A stretch of 64,000 bases of DNA from JBGSIC01 sp041751875 (GTDB lineage: Bacteria > Bdellovibrionota > FAC87 > UBA2466 > JACKAF01), in NCBI GenBank assembly GCA_041751875.1, contig JBGSIC010000010.1, positions 1 to 64,000 on the forward strand, in the 5' to 3' direction. A model generated the notes under the pieces. It saw nothing but the letters and a program-made list of their open reading frames with translations. It had not been told where the DNA came from and searched no databases. Positions within the stretch are counted from its first letter, which is position 1; each line of letters opens with the position of its first letter. Positions 51,802-60,756 of this stretch are shown here, piece by piece. A program made the translations under genes and the position numbers.

Positions 51802-53165
51802 TTGCCTCTCCCTTCAGGGTGAATGGTAACGATCGTTCGTTGCTTGGAGTCGAGATGCTTTTTCGCGGTTTCCATCAGATCATTTGGAGTGAGTTTTTTG
51901 TAGCCTTCCAAGATTTCAAATCCGAGCATGTAGTTGCCGCTCATCATGAGGAACTCCCCCATGCTGTTTGCGAGTGAAGAATTGCTCGTGATGTCACCGT
52001 AGCTGTCGAGAAGTTCTTGGTTAAGCGCGCGTTCAAACTCCTCTTTGGAAATGGGTTTGGTCTTAAGTAACTCGATTTCTTTATCCAATATCGCCATCGC
52101 TTTTTGAGGAGACTGATTTTCCGCTAAGCGAATCATGATTTCGTATAGGTCTGGGCGATGACTGGGCCCTGCATTGGCGGAAACGGCGATGCCAGTATCA
52201 ACCAAGAGCTTTCGCAATCGGCCTTCCATGCCATTGGAAAGGTGCGATGACAGAAGGTACAGTGGAATCATGTCGGGGCTCGTTACGGGTGGAATGCGGT
52301 ACGCAATGAGCAAGGTGTCAGAGGTCGCCTGTTTATGGCCATGGGATTTTTTTCGCTCTTTCTTCTGCGGAGGTTCCTCGGGGGGCAGAGTGTGCGGCAC
52401 CTCTTGCGCCTTCATGTGGCCGTAATACTTGCTGATCATTTTCATCAGCGCTTTTGGCTCGACGTCGCCCACCACTACAATAGTTGCATTGTTGGGTGCG
52501 TAGTAGGTTTTATAAAAGTAGTTTCCTTCATCAAGAGTGAAACCTTTAATTTCTTCCTCGGTTCCCAGGACGTTGTAGCGATAAGGAGATGTTTCGAAAA
52601 CAGTTTGCAGCAGGACGTCGTTTCCCACGGAAACGGGCGAGTCCATGTGTCGACGGTATTCTCCCACTACGGCGCCTTTTTCTTTTTCTAGAAGCTCAGC
52701 ATCGAGCTTCAAATTTTCCATGCGGTCCGCTTCGATTTCCATCAGCTTTTCCAACTGAGAAGAGGGAATGCTTTCGTAGTAGTTGGTCCGGTAAAAGTAG
52801 GTGGTGGCATTCTGGTTGGTTCCACCCAGACGAGACGTGAGTTGATCAAAGACACCATCGGGGAACTTAGTCGTTCCGCGAAACATCATGTGTTCAAAAA
52901 GGTGAGCAAGGCCGGTTTTCTTGAGTTTAGGATCGAGTTTTTCGTCGATCGATCCGACCTGGAACCAAACTTGATAGGTGAGAACTTTAGCCTGGTGGCG
53001 CGGTACAACCAGCACGCGGAGTCCGTTGGGTAGCTTAAACTCTTCGATGACTTCACCGTTGAAGAGTTTTTTCTCACCCACTTTATCGTAATTTCCACCG
53101 AACCAACTGCATCCGGAAAGAAGAAAAAGAAAGAGAGCCAGTGTGTAAAAAGATAAAGATTTCAT
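51798..53165 (-). CDS. M16 zinc peptidase lipoprotein, active subunit
   Basis: A 455-residue predicted lipoprotein (lipobox LLSGC at 16-19) with the inverted zinc motif HLFEH at residues 88-92 and a distal Glu ligand about 74 residues later, in EKEKGAVVGEYRR. Family members degrade short peptides, or process precursors, in the periplasm. It pairs with the inactive homologue downstream, with which it shares an operon and a 4-nt overlap. The OmpP1/FadL-like gene lies upstream on the same strand. Confidence 0.93.
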   Translation of the reverse strand: MKSLSFYTLALFLFLLSGCSWFGGNYDKVGEKKLFNGEVIEEFKLPNGLRVLVVPRHQAKVLTYQVWFQVGSIDEKLDPKLKKTGLAHLFEHMMFRGTTKFPDGVFDQLTSRLGGTNQNATTYFYRTNYYESIPSSQLEKLMEIEADRMENLKLDAELLEKEKGAVVGEYRRHMDSPVSVGNDVLLQTVFETSPYRYNVLGTEEEIKGFTLDEGNYFYKTYYAPNNATIVVVGDVEPKALMKMISKYYGHMKAQEVPHTLPPEEPPQKKERKKSHGHKQATSDTLLIAYRIPPVTSPDMIPLYLLSSHLSNGMEGRLRKLLVDTGIAVSANAGPSHRPDLYEIMIRLAENQSPQKAMAILDKEIELLKTKPISKEEFERALNQELLDSYGDITSNSSLANSMGEFLMMSGNYMLGFEILEGYKKLTPNDLMETAKKHLDSKQRTIVTIHPEGRGK

Positions 53166-53222
53166 GGACTCCCATTATGAGGTCCACGCGCGGGAGCGAC
53201 AACCTTTATTTGAAAAGGTGTC

Positions 53223-54608
53223 TTAGTCTGGAGACGTAAGATCGAGCGGGGCCTCTTCGGCAGGCGCCGGCGTTTCAGCGGGTGCGTTCACCTGAGGAGG
53301 CGCGGTCGCTTCTTGCGCGGTGCCTTCTTCAAGCTGCTTACCCAGATCTGCGCCGGTTCCTTTTTCGCCCTCGCCCAATTTGGACGGGTCTTCGGAGACA
53401 AACTTTTCGGCTTGATAGAGTTCGAGTTTGTTTTTGTAGCTGTCCGCTAAGCTGCTTTCGCTAATTGCCGGCGGGTTGAACGAGCCCATGCCGAAAGCGA
53501 GTCGCATTGCCAGACGGTGCTCGGTGTTTGTTCCGATGCTTTTGCCGCGCTCCACACCATAGTAGGCTAGGTCGAGCTTGAAGTATTTAGCGTTGATTCC
53601 CACGCCGGCGGTGAAGTTACCTTGGTGAAAGCCCGTACGCAGAGCCAGCATACGATAAAACGGCACTTCGAGACCTACGTTAACGTGCTTCCAAAAACTT
53701 CCCGTGCGCGCTCCGAGTTCAGGATCGCTTTGTCCGCCGAGAGAAAATTCAGCGAGATCAAGTAAGAATTTCGCATTTCCGATGGGGCCAAATTTATGAA
53801 AAATTGTCATCATGCCGACCGAAGCGTAGCGGGGCAGTTGTGGAGGCGTTCCGCTTTGCGCGATAGAGAAGTCAGTCGCCAGAAGGTTATTTACGGTGAA
53901 ACTAAAACGATGACCAATGGTGAAGGGAAGAAGGCCGACAGGAATTTCATACAGCGCACCAAAGTCGAGATCAATACCCGCGCCGTAGCCGCCGAGTTCC
54001 TCAAGATCAAAGTCGAACTCCGAAGACTGGGCAATTTCCAGCGTGCCGTAGGTTTTCTTTCCGCCCGCGCGTCCTACCGCTTTGATTGTCGCACCGATGT
54101 GTAGGTTCGGGTATACCTCGCGCGCGTAGCCCATAAACAGACCGGAGTCGCTCATTGAGGTCAATCGCACTTCGGTGTCCACACCCGCACCGGCTAGGGT
54201 GAAGTTTGCCTTCGTGTCTCCGATGAGAAGACCGACGGCAAAGTTCTTCTGCGCATAATAGGGAAATAGCCCGGCACCGAACGAAAAGGGATTCCCCCGC
54301 AACGGCTCAAGCGAAGTGACGACGGAGTTGATATCACTTGAGTCTTCAAAAGTGTTTTTTAGCGTGGTGAACTTAGAAACGGCGTTAGTACCCAGTGACG
54401 CAGCTATCGGCACCATGAACTGCCAGTCTTGCGCGTAGACGCTTAAACCCGCTGGGTTGTAAAAAAGCGCGTATTCGTCGTCAGACAGGGCGTAAAAGGC
54501 GCCTCCCATTCCCATCGCTCTCAAGCTTTTGGAGAGGGAGTAGTATTCGTTCAGCGCGAAGCTGTTTGATCCAACCAATAAGAGAAGGGCGAGTGAGAGT
54601 TTTTTCAT
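53223..54608 (-). CDS. OmpP1/FadL- or PorV-like outer-membrane protein
   Basis: A 461-residue outer-membrane barrel with a signal peptide. The opening of the mature part, SKSLRAMGMGGAFYALSDDEYALFYNPAGL, is the hallmark of the OmpP1/FadL and UPF0164/PorV-like group. Strands alternate to about residue 380, ending in LAMRLAFGMG. The last ~80 residues are an acidic, Pro/Ala/Glu-rich tail (EETAPAPEE-like). It could be a channel for hydrophobic compounds or a structural barrel. It follows the lipoprotein gene at 54612 by 3 nt. Confidence 0.82.
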   Translation of the reverse strand: MKKLSLALLLLVGSNSFALNEYYSLSKSLRAMGMGGAFYALSDDEYALFYNPAGLSVYAQDWQFMVPIAASLGTNAVSKFTTLKNTFEDSSDINSVVTSLEPLRGNPFSFGAGLFPYYAQKNFAVGLLIGDTKANFTLAGAGVDTEVRLTSMSDSGLFMGYAREVYPNLHIGATIKAVGRAGGKKTYGTLEIAQSSEFDFDLEELGGYGAGIDLDFGALYEIPVGLLPFTIGHRFSFTVNNLLATDFSIAQSGTPPQLPRYASVGMMTIFHKFGPIGNAKFLLDLAEFSLGGQSDPELGARTGSFWKHVNVGLEVPFYRMLALRTGFHQGNFTAGVGINAKYFKLDLAYYGVERGKSIGTNTEHRLAMRLAFGMGSFNPPAISESSLADSYKNKLELYQAEKFVSEDPSKLGEGEKGTGADLGKQLEEGTAQEATAPPQVNAPAETPAPAEEAPLDLTSPD

Positions 54609-54611
54609 AGT

Positions 54612-55337
54612 CTACGGTTCCACTTGATCTGTTAAGAGCTGGTTGCGGACAACTACGGCGACGTCAGCTGCTCCGAGAACTGGAATATCAGAGATATCCG
54701 CTTCCGCATCGTTCAAGTCGAGGGCTACGTTCTGTAAGTTGTCTCGACAAGCATCCGCGTCGGCGTCGCACATCCCAGGAAGATTGCCATCTGAGGTTTC
54801 AGAAATATCGCCTCGCTCAATAACACCGTTATTGGAGGTAGCACCGGCCGCTGCCGTGTCGCAGTCGGCTCCTGTCGTGGATTGAAATAGGTCAGACTTC
54901 GCCATTCGTAGTGAGCAATCCGTAATGGCTGCTAGTGAAGTGAGGAGTTTGCCATTGTCCTCATAGGTGGTTCCCACCACTGCGGTTCGGTAAGCCGTGC
55001 AATGAGTAACGGCTTGACCGATATCTGCCTGTTTCGTGCTACTCCAGGGAACAAGTTGATTGGCGAGCTTTCCCATCATAAACGTACTTTCCTGCATCGT
55101 GTTAATGAGAATGCTGGTCGAAATGCCCGCTTTGGTTAAGTAGGTGGTGCAGAGCTTCTGGGACTTCAAAGTGCCATCCGGAAGCAGGTTATATTTTTCG
55201 ATCGCACAGGCGTAGTTCTGAGCGTGTAGGCATTGAAAAGCGGCCTCCAGAATGTCTGGCTCGCCGTCGAACGGCTCCCAAATGTTGCACGATGACGTTG
55301 CGAGAAGGAGCAGGGTACACAGCGTTATTTTTTTCAT
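54612..55337 (-). CDS. Predicted lipoprotein, unknown
   Basis: A 241-residue lipoprotein with lipobox ATSSC. The mature part contains eleven Cys (QCLHAQNYACAIEKY early, DCDTAAAG, MCDADADACRDN late), suggesting several disulfides. The pattern LEAAFQCLHAQNYACAIEKYN resembles a TPR-like helix pair. I do not recognise the family. It is co-transcribed with the FadL-like gene 3 nt downstream and may help assemble or cap it, which is inference. Confidence 0.75.
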   Translation of the reverse strand: MKKITLCTLLLLATSSCNIWEPFDGEPDILEAAFQCLHAQNYACAIEKYNLLPDGTLKSQKLCTTYLTKAGISTSILINTMQESTFMMGKLANQLVPWSSTKQADIGQAVTHCTAYRTAVVGTTYEDNGKLLTSLAAITDCSLRMAKSDLFQSTTGADCDTAAAGATSNNGVIERGDISETSDGNLPGMCDADADACRDNLQNVALDLNDAEADISDIPVLGAADVAVVVRNQLLTDQVEP

Positions 55338-55412
55338 GGCCTGTATGGGTGGTTAAGTGAAAATCGGAACGCTTAAATTTACCACAGAGGCACACGCCAA
55401 TCTACTAGCGCA

Positions 55413-55448
55413 AAAACGAAAAAAAACGGAGGCCAAGGCCTCCGTTTT
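55413..55448 (-). terminator. Rho-independent terminator
   Basis: A perfect 12-bp stem AAAACGGAGGCC/GGCCTCCGTTTT (55423-55434 and 55437-55448) with a 2-nt loop. On the minus strand it is followed by a run of eight T and more T beyond, so it ends the transcript of the lipoprotein gene at 55475. It stands just before the next operon (55337 down). Confidence 0.85.
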
Positions 55449-55474
55449 CTCAAAATATTTCGAAATTTGTGAAG

Positions 55475-56200
55475 TTACTTTAGCGGAAGGGTCACAAGTT
55501 CAGGGTGATTGTTTAGCGAAGAACCCTTCACCCCGAGCAGGCCTGAACCTTGAAGCAATGAACTCAACTGTCCTAAGTCGACATTGCTCAGTTGAGAAAG
55601 ACTGTTATTACCAAAACCCGATCCGGAACCCGAGCCAAGTGAGCCCGTGGATTTAAAAGATTGGATGCTATTTTGGATATCAGCCAAGAACTCTTGGGGA
55701 GGATTGATGTTCAACCCCTGAAAAATCTTCAGCGCGGTTTCCGCCGCTTTCAATTGCATTGCGGGAGAGGCGCCGCCTACCAGGGAAGCTACCTCAGATC
55801 CCTTTTGTTGGATCACAAAATGCCAAAATTTATCTTCGCATTGTTGACGAGAGAGTCCGTTACCGGGAGTCGTACCAATACCATTGGAATTGGGAACGGG
55901 AGCCGTGCTACCTGTGCAAAGGCGATCCGCCGTCACTCGCCATTCGTTATAGCGTTGGGTGAGAAGAGAAGCGATCCCTTGCATATCGCCTACCGGGTTT
56001 TCGCCGTTACCTAGTGCACCGGCGATTTTTCCCATGGCGGCGCTTGCTTCACCGTTCATCTGAGCCAAGATCTTTTGCAAGTCATCGCCCGTTGCGCTGG
56101 GCTTGATTTGAGGTGCCGGGTCTTCGGAGCCGCCGCATCCTATAAAATTGAAAGCGATAAAGACGCCTAAAAAGACGATGAATAGTTTCTTTGCGCTCAT
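55475..56200 (-). CDS. Predicted lipoprotein, unknown
   Basis: A 241-residue lipoprotein. With the start at ATG 56200 the signal reads KKLFIVFLGVFIAFNFIGC, with the lipobox at its end. An upstream in-frame ATG (56260) would add 20 residues before the signal. The mature part has helical repeats and a Gly/Ser-rich, low-complexity region (SLGSGSGSGFGNNSLSQL). No catalytic motif is seen. It is followed by the strong terminator at 55413. Confidence 0.72.
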   Translation of the reverse strand: MSAKKLFIVFLGVFIAFNFIGCGGSEDPAPQIKPSATGDDLQKILAQMNGEASAAMGKIAGALGNGENPVGDMQGIASLLTQRYNEWRVTADRLCTGSTAPVPNSNGIGTTPGNGLSRQQCEDKFWHFVIQQKGSEVASLVGGASPAMQLKAAETALKIFQGLNINPPQEFLADIQNSIQSFKSTGSLGSGSGSGFGNNSLSQLSNVDLGQLSSLLQGSGLLGVKGSSLNNHPELVTLPLK

Positions 56201-56384
56201 AGGGGCAGTCCTCTGCGTAATAAATCGGTTCAAGTCTAAGAGGTGCAAGCGTCGGGCCACCCCAAAAGTATTCTTTCTGTGCCTAGACAGCCGTCAGTTG
56301 AATTGTGAAGGTGTGCATCTTTTGGGCAGATGCTTCCGGTTTCTACGACGGATCGGGAGCGCCTTGTTCCTTAAACAGCGAGGT

Positions 56385-58046
56385 CTATATACCGCCGTTA
56401 ACCTGCCCGTTTACTTCGAGGTTGATATTGAGCGTTCTCGCGGCTCGGTTTAGGCCTGAGGAATAATAAGACATCACACCTAGGAGCTCTTCATTCGGTC
56501 CTACGGTAAACACACAAGTAAAGCTGTTTTCCTGATCTTCCCTAACGGATAGATAAACTTTGTTTCCGGCTACCGAGAACGTCTGTGAGTTTCCACAACC
56601 TCTAACAACCGCGTCGTTAAGGTTGTATGGATTACCTTGGTAGAAAACCGATCCATGATAAATGACGTACTGAGCAGCTCCACCGGAAGTGCTGACCCCG
56701 TTTCCTCTTACCGGAAGGGTGGGCTGTAACAGGTTGTCGCCGTACGCCCGAATGTGGTTGTTGTTGTATTGATGGATTGAGCGTGGGTTAAATCGCACCG
56801 ATACCTCACAGCTCTGCCCCGGATATAGCGTTCGAACGCAGTCAGAGGTAACTGAAAAGGGCAGGTTCTCTTGCATCGAGTAGCCAAAAAGAATGACCTT
56901 GCTGACACCTACAGCTTCGGTGCCGTTGTTGATAAGCGAAGCCTTGAGGGGACTGCTCGTCTGATCGCGGACGGTATCAGGAAACTCCAACGTGGTAGGT
57001 GAAAAAACAAGCGATTTGCCCGGAACGGCGTTCTCCACAGGCGTGGTGGGTTTGACCACCACGTTTAAGGTGTAGGCTGCTTCCTGCGCGGTGGGCCCTT
57101 CGCCCCGGCTGCACTGCAATTTGTACTCGGATGATGTCTCGGCCCGGACCGTTAAGTTTAAGTTCTGGACAAAATGCCCCAGATCTCTATCAAAGAGTTT
57201 TTCTTGGTTGAGAAAAAGTTTACAATTGCTAGGATTTCCTGTGGCAACAAATTTCAGGTTAATGTCATCGTAAGGAAAGATTTCCACTTGGGGTCTAAGC
57301 TGATAGTTCGACTCCGGCGAAATTTTTGATTCGATCGCTACGCTTAGGGGAGGCGTTTCCACAACAACAGACAAACTTTTATGGGAGCGATCGCGTTCTG
57401 CAGTGCCCGCACGGTAGCAGTTGAGAAAGTAGGTTTTTGAGATGGCTGGGGCAAGGGTGAGCTCTTGCAAGTGGCTGACTTCTTGACCCGAGCCTTCTCC
57501 GAAGCGGCAATGCTCCGGATTTCCCGTGATCTCAAACTTCACTACAACGGAATCACCCTGCTGAATCGAAAGGCTCGAGTTTGCTTGAAACAGTTCTGAA
57601 TCTGAGCGCCTCGAAAAAATAATTCCTGAAACCTGAGGAGGTAAGGGAACACCGGTTCCCGCAAGACCATGGCTCAAAGCCACTTCTTGTTTCTCTGCTT
57701 CAAAAATTCCTGAGAGTTGACCTTCCTGTGGCCCAGCTTCGCTCGGGCTGAAAGTTACATCAACTGTGCAGGACGCGCTTGGCGCAATCGCCCTTCCGCA
57801 AGAGTCGGCGTCGATTCGAAAGGGCCCGGTGAGTAATAGTTCGCCTTTTATCCTCACTTCCACATCGCCCGTGTTCGTTAAAATCGCTGAATAGGAACTG
57901 GATTGTCCGACTTCCACACTGCCAAAATCGTAAATGCTTTCGTTCTGGAAGGAGAGCGACACGCGCCCTGGAATCGGATTGACTGTGAAGCGCGTGCAAC
58001 CGGTGAGCGCAAGCCCAACAACGAGGATCAAAAAACTCTTATTCAT
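56385..58046 (-). CDS. Lipoprotein with choice-of-anchor-D/Ig-like domains
   Basis: A 553-residue predicted lipoprotein (lipobox ALTGC). Residues 35-130 (DFGSVEVGQSSSYSAILTNTG, SCTVDVTFSPSEAG) and 345-450 (LEFPDTVRDQTS, CEVSVRFNPRS) are two ASPM-SPD-2-Hydin-like or choice-of-anchor-D beta domains. Between them are repeats with CRFGEG and SNCKLFLN. These domains typically make surface or periplasmic adhesive or structural proteins. The last part reads VYLSVREDQENSFTCVF. No enzyme motif is seen. Confidence 0.8.
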   Translation of the reverse strand: MNKSFLILVVGLALTGCTRFTVNPIPGRVSLSFQNESIYDFGSVEVGQSSSYSAILTNTGDVEVRIKGELLLTGPFRIDADSCGRAIAPSASCTVDVTFSPSEAGPQEGQLSGIFEAEKQEVALSHGLAGTGVPLPPQVSGIIFSRRSDSELFQANSSLSIQQGDSVVVKFEITGNPEHCRFGEGSGQEVSHLQELTLAPAISKTYFLNCYRAGTAERDRSHKSLSVVVETPPLSVAIESKISPESNYQLRPQVEIFPYDDINLKFVATGNPSNCKLFLNQEKLFDRDLGHFVQNLNLTVRAETSSEYKLQCSRGEGPTAQEAAYTLNVVVKPTTPVENAVPGKSLVFSPTTLEFPDTVRDQTSSPLKASLINNGTEAVGVSKVILFGYSMQENLPFSVTSDCVRTLYPGQSCEVSVRFNPRSIHQYNNNHIRAYGDNLLQPTLPVRGNGVSTSGGAAQYVIYHGSVFYQGNPYNLNDAVVRGCGNSQTFSVAGNKVYLSVREDQENSFTCVFTVGPNEELLGVMSYYSSGLNRAARTLNINLEVNGQVNGGI

Positions 58047-58492
58047 TTAAACTCCCACTAACGTATCGGTAGTGAAAAGAGCAAGGTTAATGCCAGGCGT
58101 TGCCCTGAAACCTCAATCATTTCAGTGGGTAGGCTAGGCATGCGCGGAAATACTATCAAATCATCAGCCTTCCAAAGCCGCACAATTGGCGAAGCTCTGA
58201 AATGCCTTAGGTTTTTCTATCTGTTTCGCTTTCGGACGTTTTCGGCGCGTTGGACAGGCAGCGGCCGATTCTCTCAGCCACGCGTCCCGAGTTGAATAAG
58301 TTCGAAAAAGAGAAAATCACGCCAGACAACCAACTTGACCGCTGCGGTGCAAAAATGCTGTTTTGGGACTTTGCACGAAGACGCAAATAAAACCCTCGTT
58401 ACCCGCAACTGGAAAGCCTTTCCACGATCACCCGTTTTTCTGTTTCTTGTCTCGCCGCTGGATGACTTTTTTGTTTTTGAAAGGTAACTAAA
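58047..58492. other. Non-coding stretch before the sugar-activation operon
   Basis: No convincing gene is present in this stretch. The upstream gene runs the other way, so it should hold the promoters for both. I could not pick clear -35/-10 boxes. GAAAGGTAACTAAA before ATG 58493 is the site for the short leader frame. Confidence 0.4.
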
Positions 58493-58564
58493 ATGAAAGC
58501 ACCGGAGCATTCTTATATTACGCGCAGCATTAAGGAATTGGGGTTATTGTATTGGAGCATCTAG
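58493..58564 (+). CDS. Candidate 23-residue leader peptide
   Basis: A 24-codon frame with an AAGG site at 8 nt opens with MKAPEHSYITR and ends in LLYWSI before TAG at 58562-58564. It overlaps the TTG start of the next gene by 13 nt in another frame, so translation of the two could be coupled. It may be a regulatory leader or just an unused frame. Confidence 0.35.
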   Translation: MKAPEHSYITRSIKELGLLYWSI

Positions 58565-60123
58565 ATAAAGAGCCACGGTCCCACCGAGTCGCTTCTGACA
58601 AAGTTATCTCACTAGAAGATTTAGTTCCCATTCTGGAGCGAGCGCGCCAGAGCGGAAAAACAATTGTTCAGTGTCACGGTGTATTTGATCTTCTACACCC
58701 CGGCCACATCCGACATTTTGAAAAAGCTAAACAGCTTGGCGACATTCTTGTCGTTACGCTCACGCGCGACGAATACGTAAATAAGGGTCCGGGACGCCCG
58801 GCTTTTACGCTTCAATTGCGAGCGGAGTCAGTGGCCGCATTGGGTTCCGTGGACTATGTGAGCTTCACACAAGCGCCCACCGCAGTGGAAGCCATTCGAT
58901 TAGTAAAACCGGCCTTCTACGTCAAAGGTACGGACTACGAAGACAAGAGTGCGGATCTGACACGTGGAATTTACGCCGAAGAAAAGGCCGTGAAGGAAGT
59001 GGGCGGAGAAATTTATTTCACCCACGATATTACTTTCAGCTCCACGGAAATTCTCAATAAGAATTTCGCGATCTACCCCGAGCAAGCCCACAAGTACCTC
59101 AAAGATTTTCGTAAGAAGTACTCGCCCGAAAATATTATCGATCAACTTCAGGCACTCAAAGATCTGAAGGTGCTCGTTATCGGTGACACGATTGTGGACG
59201 AGTATCATTACTGCCAGCCTTTAGGTAAATCTCCGAAGGAAACGATTGTTTCCACCAAGTTTTTGGAAGACGAAGGATTCGCTGGCGGCGTTTTGGCTTG
59301 TGCGAATCACGTTTCGTCTTTCGTGGGTGAAGTGCATCTCGTCACTGTGCTCGGTGCTCAGGATACGCGCCAAGAGTTTATTGAATCTCAACTAAGCGCA
59401 AACGTGCGTTCAAAATTCTTTGTGCGTCCAGATGCTTCTACCAACATTAAGCGCCGTTACGTGGAGCCCGCGTTTTTGACGAAGATGTTCCAAATTGCGT
59501 TTCTCAACGACACGGAACTTCCTCCGAAGTTAAACGCCGAGATCTGCACGTACCTTGAGAACACGTTGGGCGATTATGACTTAGTTATCGTGGCCGACTA
59601 CGGCCATGGCTTTATCAGCGAAAGCATCAAGAAGGTGCTTTGCGATAAATCTCCCTTCTTGGCGATTAACGTACAAACCAACAGCGCGAACCAGGGCTAC
59701 AACTTGGTAACGAAGTATCCGCGCGCGGACTACATTTCGATCGATGAGCCTGAGCTTCGCTTGGCCATGCAGCAACGCTATCGTCCTATTAAGGAACTCG
59801 TGGAAGAATTTGCCGCAAAGTTCCCCGGCACGGTTGTGACCATCACCCGAGGTCATAACGGTTCGATGACCATTACTCCGGAGAATTATCCGGGGACACA
59901 CTTTTTCGAAGCGGCTTCAGTTTCTAGTCGGGTGGTTGACCGAGTGGGAGCTGGTGACGCGTACTTTGCCCTCTCTTCATTAGTAGCAGCAAAAAAAGCG
60001 GATGCCGAAGTGATTGGTTTTGTCGGTAACGCCGCAGGCTCGATGGCGGTCGGGGTGGTTTGTAACCGCTCGAGCATTCAAGCAGTGCCAGTTTATAAGT
60101 TCATCAAGGCACTTCTTTCCTAG
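58552..60123 (+). CDS. Bifunctional cytidylyltransferase-PfkB kinase (HldE-like, reversed)
   Basis: A 523-residue fusion. The N-terminal part (20-170) is a RfaE2-type nucleotidyltransferase with HPGH (49-52) and TFSSTEIL. The C-terminal part (203-523) is a PfkB sugar kinase with VIGDTIVDEY and the catalytic GAGD motif at 466-469 in DRVGAGDAYF. In E. coli HldE, which activates heptose, the kinase comes first, so the order is reversed. Sugar activation of a heptose-like compound is the likely role. The start is TTG 58552 with GGGG at 8 nt. The SIS protein follows after 9 nt. Confidence 0.88.
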   Translation: MEHLDKEPRSHRVASDKVISLEDLVPILERARQSGKTIVQCHGVFDLLHPGHIRHFEKAKQLGDILVVTLTRDEYVNKGPGRPAFTLQLRAESVAALGSVDYVSFTQAPTAVEAIRLVKPAFYVKGTDYEDKSADLTRGIYAEEKAVKEVGGEIYFTHDITFSSTEILNKNFAIYPEQAHKYLKDFRKKYSPENIIDQLQALKDLKVLVIGDTIVDEYHYCQPLGKSPKETIVSTKFLEDEGFAGGVLACANHVSSFVGEVHLVTVLGAQDTRQEFIESQLSANVRSKFFVRPDASTNIKRRYVEPAFLTKMFQIAFLNDTELPPKLNAEICTYLENTLGDYDLVIVADYGHGFISESIKKVLCDKSPFLAINVQTNSANQGYNLVTKYPRADYISIDEPELRLAMQQRYRPIKELVEEFAAKFPGTVVTITRGHNGSMTITPENYPGTHFFEAASVSSRVVDRVGAGDAYFALSSLVAAKKADAEVIGFVGNAAGSMAVGVVCNRSSIQAVPVYKFIKALLS

Positions 60124-60132
60124 GGGTAATAC

Positions 60133-60756
60133 ATGGGTAAGCGCACAGAGTTTGAGACGCTGAACGGATTCGCGTCCTCTCTTCAAGACAGTCGGGTTGT
60201 GTTTAAAAACAGCCGCGTCCTTCTTGATGAAGGACTGCGCATCGCTGTGAAGATGGTCAAAATGGCTGCTTCCAACGGGAAGAAGGTGATTTTGGTCGGT
60301 AACGGCGGCAGTTCGGCTATCGCCAGCCATCAAGTTGTCGACCTCACTAAGAACGCGGGCATTCGGGCCATCTGCTTTTCGGATCCGGCATGGCTTACCT
60401 GTTTGTCGAACGACTACAGCTACGAACAAGTTTACGAAAAGTCGGTCGAAATGTACGCGGACGAAGGCGACATTATGATCGCCATTAGCAGCTCCGGAAA
60501 ATCAGCGAATATTTTGAACGCGGTGAAAGCCGCGCGCGCCAAGCAGCTTTCTGTTCTTACGTTCTCGGGCTTCGATTCGGACAACCCGCTTAGCAGCCTG
60601 GGCGATCTCAACTTCTATGTTCCCTCTCCTCGCTACGGAATCGTGGAGATAGGACACCTCCTTCTTATTCACACCGTTGTCGATGAGCTGGTGGAAGCGA
60701 AGAAAGTGGAACAAACCAAAACCGGTAATAAGAATGCCGTGGAGGCGCAGGCTTAA
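60133..60756 (+). CDS. GmhA-like SIS-domain isomerase
   Basis: A 207-residue SIS-domain protein, like sedoheptulose-7-phosphate isomerase. The phosphate-binding block is ILVGNGGSSAIASHQVVDL, and a second, ISSSGKSANILNAVKAAR, is present. It is probably a sugar-phosphate isomerase acting just before the kinase-cytidylyltransferase fusion. Its 3' TAA shares one base with the next ATG. A second GmhA-like gene converges at 62767, with a closer match to the GmhA type, so the two may work on different sugars. Confidence 0.88.
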   Translation: MGKRTEFETLNGFASSLQDSRVVFKNSRVLLDEGLRIAVKMVKMAASNGKKVILVGNGGSSAIASHQVVDLTKNAGIRAICFSDPAWLTCLSNDYSYEQVYEKSVEMYADEGDIMIAISSSGKSANILNAVKAARAKQLSVLTFSGFDSDNPLSSLGDLNFYVPSPRYGIVEIGHLLLIHTVVDELVEAKKVEQTKTGNKNAVEAQA

